Assembly (NCBI GenBank): GCA_046297495.1
Contig: JBKBIP010000034.1
Coordinates: forward strand, 1-55,492
Direction of reading: 5' to 3'
Source: JBKBIP01 sp046297495
GTDB lineage: Bacteria > Planctomycetota > Planctomycetia > Gemmatales > Gemmataceae
Length of the DNA stretch: 55,492 nucleotides
Part shown: piece by piece, positions 50,712-55,492 of the stretch
How positions within the stretch are numbered: the stretch's first letter is position 1
How the letters are laid out: each line of letters opens with the position of its first letter
The notes under the pieces: generated by a model
What the model was told of the DNA's origin: nothing
The model's input: only the letters and a program-made list of their open reading frames with translations
Databases searched by the model: none
Program-made: the position numbers and the translations under genes

Positions 50712-52796
50712 CTAATAGGCGAACTTGACTGGCTGCCATTCGAGGCCGAGCGTCGTGAACTTCTCGCGCTTGGCCAGAATCTCGTAAGGCGTTCCGGGGT
50801 GTTCCTCGACAATTTTTTCGAGCAACTCGTGCGCTTCCTTGACGAGATTGCGGATTTCTCGACCGCTTTGCGGTCGTTCCCGCGAGGACAATTGAAAGCC
50901 GCTGTGGACGTCGGGATCATGTTCGGGCAGCTCGCGGCGCATCTGGCCTAGCAAGAAATTGTATTCATGCACGTAGGCAATGCGCGCGATCAGCCGGGCC
51001 ATCACGTAATCGTAATTGGCTTGCCAACGTTTGGAAGTCTCGCTCTCGCGGTCCATTTGGTACTTGCGCAGCTCTTCCAGCGCTTCCTCCATCTCATATT
51101 GGGCCAGAGCGGGCAATTTCTGAATCTGGATGATGCCTTCCTTGAATTCATTCTCATTGCCGCGCTGCAAGGGGAAGCGATCCGGGAACGCCTTGGCGTG
51201 TTTGACCAGTACATCCACCGCATCCTTGACGGCCTGGCGCATGGGAGTCATGTTGCTGTCCGAGTTGTAATCGCGCAATGCGGTCGCCGAGAACGGGGGC
51301 AGGGTGTCGTAGGTCAGCTTGACGACTTCTCCCCCATCGACGGGCATCTTGACGGGGGGAATGATTTCCGTTTCCTGCAAGATGGCGTCCACCAAGGCGC
51401 GCCCCGCTGCTCCTCCGGGAGGAGTGGGCGGACCTTTGAGCACCAAACGCGGCGGTAGCGGCTCATCGGGATCGAAGGCCGCGCCGTTGTCCATTTCCGT
51501 GCCGGTCAAGCGCATGGTTTGTTTGGCTTGCTTGTCGTAGTAGCTGATTTCTTTTCGCGCTTCCGGGCCAAGGTGCTTGATCAGCATATCCAGCGGCAAG
51601 GGGCTGTTCGGTTCTTGAATGGTGCTCCCCTTTTGCGTCATGGCGGGAATTTGGTTCACCATCACGCCGCCGGAGACGTAGCCATTCTCGAATTCAAAGG
51701 AGTATTCCCCGGCGGTACACATCGTAAAGACCTGCACGCCTTCGGGCGGATTTTGCAGGGCTTCGTCGAACTTCTCGCCCATGGGACCGCTGCCAGGGCG
51801 TTCGGTGCCGCGCCCGGGATCATAGCGGCAGACGTCCAGCATCAGTACCTTTTGCCGCGCGGGGCACGCCTTCAATTGGTCATAGACCCATTTCAGCGGG
51901 ATCAGTGTTTCGGGGTTGTCCATCTCCCCTTCCAGTGGAACCAGATAGGGTTCATCGTCCACTTCCACGGCATGACCGATGAAAAACACGATCAAGCGAT
52001 CCTGCTTGCGGCTGGATTTCAAGAAATCTTGGATGGCATTTTCGATCACCACCTTCATGGGTGGTTTCGCCTGTTGGCGAGGCGCAGAATCACTGAGGAG
52101 ATAGATTTGCGATTGATCCACATGCATGTACTTGCCCAAACGGTCGATGAGGCTGTGCATGGTCCGATCATGATAATTCCCGACCTTACTGCCATAATTG
52201 ACCGGATTAGCGTACAGGTAATTATTGACGCTCACGACCAACATACGCCGCGGGAACTTGCCCGCCGCGCCGGGGAGATCATTGGGCATCAAATCGTCGT
52301 GGGCCACTTGGTTTGTGGCGGGACGGTTCGAGGCGGCTTCGGTGAGACTGGGATAGTATTTCCATAGTCCAAACGCACCGGCGGCAAAGACCAGGAAGAA
52401 AAAGGAGAGCACGGCGACTTTGGGCCACACGCTGTTGCCGCGCCGGCGGTATTTTCTGCCGGTCGTCCCCAAGCCATCCACCCGCACCAAGGGTTCAAAG
52501 CCCCCCTGCATCACAGGCGCGGCCACGGGGGGCGCGGCACTGTAGCCCGTGGCCACCGGCGCGGCCATCACGGCGGCGGGCGCCGGCGCGGCCACGGGAA
52601 TGGCTTTGGCTGGTTTCGCCGGTCGGCTGCCATTGCCCGAAGTGGCAGGCGCAGGCGTGACATGCTCCGAACGGGCTTGGGCCTGAAACACCAGCCCGCA
52701 GTGCTTGCAGCGCATGGATTCATGGACCCATTCCGCCGGAATGCGCAGCACATTCTTGCATCCCGGACATCTCGCCTGCACGATTTGTGGACTCAT
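50712..52796 (-). CDS. Zinc-ribbon, membrane-anchored caspase-like (peptidase C14) protein
   Basis: 694 residues from the ATG at 52796 (GGGAGA about 8 nt upstream); an in-frame ATG at 52871 lacks a ribosome site. A zinc ribbon (C10, C13, C30, C33), a long Pro/Ala linker and one transmembrane helix (127-145) precede a caspase/metacaspase p20-like domain (about 183-370). The catalytic His275 is in IVFFIGHAVEVDD and Cys323 in KVLMLDVCRYDPG, both at the expected places and after hydrophobic strands. The His is followed by Ala instead of the usual Gly. The remaining 320 residues are helical with no domain I recognise. By topology the protease domain would lie outside the cytoplasm. Possible roles are proteolytic signalling or envelope stress response (inference). 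Confidence 0.85.
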   Translation of the reverse strand: MSPQIVQARCPGCKNVLRIPAEWVHESMRCKHCGLVFQAQARSEHVTPAPATSGNGSRPAKPAKAIPVAAPAPAAVMAAPVATGYSAAPPVAAPVMQGGFEPLVRVDGLGTTGRKYRRRGNSVWPKVAVLSFFFLVFAAGAFGLWKYYPSLTEAASNRPATNQVAHDDLMPNDLPGAAGKFPRRMLVVSVNNYLYANPVNYGSKVGNYHDRTMHSLIDRLGKYMHVDQSQIYLLSDSAPRQQAKPPMKVVIENAIQDFLKSSRKQDRLIVFFIGHAVEVDDEPYLVPLEGEMDNPETLIPLKWVYDQLKACPARQKVLMLDVCRYDPGRGTERPGSGPMGEKFDEALQNPPEGVQVFTMCTAGEYSFEFENGYVSGGVMVNQIPAMTQKGSTIQEPNSPLPLDMLIKHLGPEARKEISYYDKQAKQTMRLTGTEMDNGAAFDPDEPLPPRLVLKGPPTPPGGAAGRALVDAILQETEIIPPVKMPVDGGEVVKLTYDTLPPFSATALRDYNSDSNMTPMRQAVKDAVDVLVKHAKAFPDRFPLQRGNENEFKEGIIQIQKLPALAQYEMEEALEELRKYQMDRESETSKRWQANYDYVMARLIARIAYVHEYNFLLGQMRRELPEHDPDVHSGFQLSSRERPQSGREIRNLVKEAHELLEKIVEEHPGTPYEILAKREKFTTLGLEWQPVKFAY

Positions 52797-53121
52797 TTCA
52801 AGAATCTCCCGGAAGTACCGTCTTGAAAAGGGTGCTAGTGCGGTATTAGGGGCGGATGGATCGCCCAACACTCCAGAGACTTGTCAGACCATCCCCCCCC
52901 ACTTAGACGCTATTTTACTCAGTAAAGTTCTCAAAAGATAGCAGTTACTGGCAGATTTTTGGAATCGAGGGAAAAGGGGGGATCAAGTACGCGGGTTAGA
53001 CTGATGAATGGCGGACAACGGCTGGGCGGCCGGAGACAGAGCACAGCGATGCCGCGGCCACCCCTATACGTTTTTAGACCATCTCAACCGGCATGGCTAT
53101 AGTCTCAGTCCCTTAGAATGG
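52797..53121. other. 325-bp intergenic region
   Basis: It lies between the start of the caspase-like gene and the 3' end of the Fpg gene (both minus). The AT-richer segment near 52900-52960 could hold the caspase-gene promoter, but no -35/-10 pair is convincing. No gene or clear repeat was found. Confidence 0.5.
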
Positions 53122-53961
53122 TTACTTCTCGGCATGATGTTTTAGCTGCTGGCACTTCGGGCAGAAGTGCGTCGCTCGGCCTGCGCGGCGGATGCGCTGG
53201 ATGGCCGTCCAGCAGCGCGGGCAGGGGGCGCCGGTGCGGCTATAAACGCGGAATTCTTCCTGATACTGCCCCTTCAAGCCGGAGCCGCCCACGTAATCGC
53301 GGATGCTGGAGCCGCGCTGCTCAATGGCTCGTGTCAACACAATGGCCACTGCTCGCCGCAGGCGCTCGGCCTCGGCCCGCGTCGTGGCGCGGCCGAGCTG
53401 GGTCGGATGCAGCCGAGCCTCGTGCAGCGCTTCGTCGGCGTAGATGTTCCCCACGCCGGCCACCACGCGCTGATCGAGCAGCACCGCTTTCAGGCAGCGA
53501 TTGGTCTTTTGAATTTGCCGCCGCCAGTAGTTGGGGTCCAGATCGAACGGTTCGGGGCCGAGCTGGTTTTGGTGGAAAAACGCGGTCACGGCCTCTTCGC
53601 CGACTAATAGTTGACAGCTACCGAACCGGCGAATGTCACGGTAGCGGAGCTGTCGGCCCTGATCCAAGGTGAAGACCACATGGGTATGATCACGCCATGG
53701 GACATGGGCCGAGGTCACCGTCAGTTGGCCCGTCATGCCCAGGTGGATGATGAGGAAATACGGTTCGTCCAGCTCCAGGCAAATCCACTTGCCGCGCCGC
53801 CGCGCCACGCGAAACGTCTGGCCGAGCAGCACGGGTTCCCATTCCTTGCGCCACGGCAACCGCAATGGCTGTGGGCTGACATGCACGGCGACAATCTTCC
53901 GCCCCAGCAAACCGGGCCGCAGATCGCGCACGACGGTTTCGACTTCGGGTAATTCGGGCAT
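53122..53961 (-). CDS. mutM: Formamidopyrimidine-DNA glycosylase (Fpg)
   Basis: 279 residues. The start must be the ATG at 53961 because the enzyme acts through its N-terminal proline (M-PELPEVETVVRDLRPGL); the open frame's upstream ATG at 53988 would block this. Pro2 and Glu3 are the catalytic residues, LGMTGQL carries the family's central motif, and GVGNIYADEALHEARLHP is the helix-two-turn-helix. The C-terminal zinc finger is CPRC ... CPKC, with YVGGSGLKGQYQEEFRVYSR just before it. The enzyme removes 8-oxoguanine and ring-opened purines from DNA. The zinc finger is followed by a short KHHAEK tail. Confidence 0.95.
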   Translation of the reverse strand: MPELPEVETVVRDLRPGLLGRKIVAVHVSPQPLRLPWRKEWEPVLLGQTFRVARRRGKWICLELDEPYFLIIHLGMTGQLTVTSAHVPWRDHTHVVFTLDQGRQLRYRDIRRFGSCQLLVGEEAVTAFFHQNQLGPEPFDLDPNYWRRQIQKTNRCLKAVLLDQRVVAGVGNIYADEALHEARLHPTQLGRATTRAEAERLRRAVAIVLTRAIEQRGSSIRDYVGGSGLKGQYQEEFRVYSRTGAPCPRCWTAIQRIRRAGRATHFCPKCQQLKHHAEK

Positions 53962-54096
53962 CCCATGAGCCTCGGCGAGCGGGGACATTCGTTACCTGGC
54001 GTTTCCAAGCCCAGCAGGACTATCATTGTACAGCATCTGCTCTTGAGGATGGATCGGTTCGCGCCGACAGCGAATCGCTGAATCTCGGTAATCAGC

Positions 54097-54125
54097 TTGA
54101 CCTGTTCGCGGTGGCCCCCTAGCTT
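54097..54125 (+). promoter_or_regulatory. Candidate promoter of trpB
   Basis: TTGACC (54097-54102) and TAGCTT (54120-54125) are spaced exactly 17 nt, fitting a sigma70-type -35/-10 pair. The predicted start near 54132 leaves a 12-nt leader to the ATG at 54144 or 33 nt to the in-frame ATG at 54165. Confidence 0.45.
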
Positions 54126-54143
54126 AACTTTTTATTGCCTCTC

Positions 54144-55370
54144 ATGGAATTGGATGAAATCACCATGCCGGCCGCTCCTCCATTGGTGCCTGATGTTCAA
54201 GGTCGTTTTGGTCCTTACGGGGGCCGATTCGTGCCGGAAACGTTGATGTATGCCTTGCAGCAGCTCACCGAAGCCTATGAAGCCGCGCGCACCGATGCCG
54301 AATTTCAAAAGCAATTCGATTATTACCTGCGACAATACGTGGGCCGGCCGACGCCGTTGTATTTCGCCGAACGGCTCACGCGGGAAGCCGGCGGGGCGCG
54401 CATCTATCTGAAACGCGAGGACCTGAACCATACCGGCGCCCATAAGATCAACAATTGCATCGGCCAATCCCTGTTGACCAGGCGCATGGGGAAGCCGCGT
54501 GTCATTGCCGAGACCGGGGCGGGACAGCATGGCGTGGCCACGGCGACGGCGGCGGCTCTGTTCGGCCAACAGTGCCAAGTGTACATGGGGGCCGAGGACG
54601 TGCGCCGGCAGCGGCTCAATGTCTTCAAGATGAAAGCCCTGGGAACCGAAGTGGTTAGCGTCACCACCGGCAGCCGGACGTTGCGCGACGCCATCAACGA
54701 GGCCATGCGCGACTGGATGGCCACGGTGGAACAGACGCATTACATCATCGGCAGCGTCGTCGGCCCGCATCCGTTTCCGATGATGGTCCGCGATTTTCAA
54801 TCGGTCATCGGCCAGGAGACGCGCCGCCAGTGCCAAGAAGAAATCGGGCGGTTGCCGGATGTCGTGGTCGCTTGCGTCGGCGGCGGCAGCAATTCCGCCG
54901 GCATGTTCCATCCCTTCGTCGGCGACGCCACCGTCGAGCTAGTCGGCGTTGAAGCGGGCGGGCGCGGCGCGGCGGCTGGCGATCATGCCTCCACGTTGAG
55001 TTATGGCCGGCCCGGCGTGCTGCACGGCAGCTATAGCTACGTGCTCCAAGACGACGACGGCCAGACAGCGAATGTTCATTCCGTGTCGGCGGGCTTGGAT
55101 TATCCCGGCGTCGGGCCGGAACATAGCTATTGGAAAGATTGCGGCCGGGTGCGCTATGTGCATGTGGACGACGCGGAGGCCTTGCGAGGCTTTCATCTCT
55201 GCTCGCGGCTGGAAGGCATCTTGCCAGCGCTGGAAACCGCCCATGCCGTCGTCGAAGCGCTGCGCGTCGCCGCCCAACGGGCCAAGAATGACGTCGTGGT
55301 GATCTGTTTCTCTGGTCGCGGCGACAAGGATTGCTTTGAGGTAGCCCGGTTGGCGGGGGAGGAGATTTAG
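54144..55370 (+). CDS. trpB: Tryptophan synthase beta chain
   Basis: 408 residues from the ATG at 54144; an ATG at 54165 is also possible, and a TTG at 54135 less likely. No strong ribosome site marks either. GRFGPYGGRFVPETLMYALQ opens the conserved domain, the PLP lysine is K101 in HTGAHKINN, ETGAGQHGVA and GGGSNSAGMF (phosphate-binding loop) follow, and EHSYWKDCGRVRYV and the C-terminal SGRGDKD motif complete it. It condenses indole with serine to tryptophan, normally with TrpA. trpA does not follow within the remaining 122 bp of the window, so the gene may stand apart from a trp operon. Confidence 0.96.
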   Translation: MELDEITMPAAPPLVPDVQGRFGPYGGRFVPETLMYALQQLTEAYEAARTDAEFQKQFDYYLRQYVGRPTPLYFAERLTREAGGARIYLKREDLNHTGAHKINNCIGQSLLTRRMGKPRVIAETGAGQHGVATATAAALFGQQCQVYMGAEDVRRQRLNVFKMKALGTEVVSVTTGSRTLRDAINEAMRDWMATVEQTHYIIGSVVGPHPFPMMVRDFQSVIGQETRRQCQEEIGRLPDVVVACVGGGSNSAGMFHPFVGDATVELVGVEAGGRGAAAGDHASTLSYGRPGVLHGSYSYVLQDDDGQTANVHSVSAGLDYPGVGPEHSYWKDCGRVRYVHVDDAEALRGFHLCSRLEGILPALETAHAVVEALRVAAQRAKNDVVVICFSGRGDKDCFEVARLAGEEI

Positions 55371-55392
55371 TGATCCGTAATCCTCGTTTAGT

Positions 55393-55417
55393 GGGGGGGA
55401 CAACAGCTCGCCCCCCC
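55393..55417. terminator. G/C homopolymer hairpin after trpB
   Basis: A run of seven G (55393-55399) faces a run of eight C (55411-55418) across an 11-nt loop, 22 nt after the trpB stop, followed by a pyrimidine-rich stretch. It may act as terminator; the homopolymeric stem makes the evidence weak. Confidence 0.35.
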
Positions 55418-55492
55418 CGTATTCTTCTCCCTTCCCTTCACCACCGCAACCGAACGTCTTCCCAACGGTCTGTCTTTGGCCTCGTGCACGAT

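Overview
The window is GC-rich bacterial chromosome and almost certainly comes from a planctomycete, probably a Gemmata-like one (Gemmataceae). The evidence is a combination of family-level signatures: a giant surface protein with a LERLEDRLAP-type N-terminal motif followed by autotransporter-associated and FG-GAP repeats, two Tat-exported Gfo/Idh/MocA oxidoreductases, a DUF1559-type protein, a DUF1570-like protein, an ECF sigma factor fused to leucine-rich repeats, PPC-domain repeats, and short cytosolic zinc ribbons at the N-termini of membrane-anchored proteins. No rRNA, tRNA, CRISPR array, IS element or phage gene was recognised.

Layout. 0.5-7.3 kb: repeat-rich surface protein (+), then an SGNH-like exported protein and a Tat oxidoreductase (-). 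7.7-15.4 kb: a five-gene minus-strand cluster, in order of transcription a TPR/transmembrane/HEPN-like protein, a zinc-ribbon MotA/TolQ/ExbB protein, two ExbD-like proteins, and a zinc-ribbon transmembrane protein with five PPC domains. A divergent exported protein with a short secretin/TonB-type domain follows (15.8-17.1 kb), then a cupin, an FtsX-like permease and a very unusual kinase-RDD-pseudokinase-RDD protein (19.1-21.9 kb). 22.1-26.8 kb: three exported plus-strand proteins (CXXCH plus terpenoid-cyclase-like repeats; TolB-like propeller; DUF1570-like). 26.9-31.4 kb: pterin dehydratase, phosphoribosyltransferase plus dienelactone-hydrolase pair, nucleoside-type MFS transporter, Tyr-rich exported protein. 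31.4-32.7 kb: a lower-GC stretch with no supportable gene. 32.7-40.1 kb: cobalamin-dependent methionine synthase, acyl-CoA ligase coupled to a GNAT protein, MscS channel. 40.3-45.1 kb: DUF1559 protein and ECF-LRR fusion, convergent. 45.2-55.4 kb: chorismate synthase, glycerate 2-kinase, second oxidoreductase, esterase, caspase-like protein, Fpg (MutM), and tryptophan synthase beta chain.

How the genes work together. Housekeeping functions (metH, aroC, mutM, trpB, glycerate kinase) are scattered singly among planctomycete accessory genes. The most system-like unit is the 7.7-15.4 kb cluster. A proton-driven ExbB/ExbD-type motor with two non-equivalent ExbD subunits is encoded with a receptor-like protein whose TPRs are predicted outside and whose intact RNxxxH HEPN-like domain is predicted inside the cell, plus a PPC-repeat envelope protein. 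The layout recalls AglR-AglQ-AglS motors and, in logic only, motor-coupled defence systems such as Zorya. This is the best candidate for an undescribed system here. Several intergenic regions also hold members of a small inverted-repeat family built around CGTTTCGCGC. All calls rest on reading the sequence and its translations; no database search was possible.
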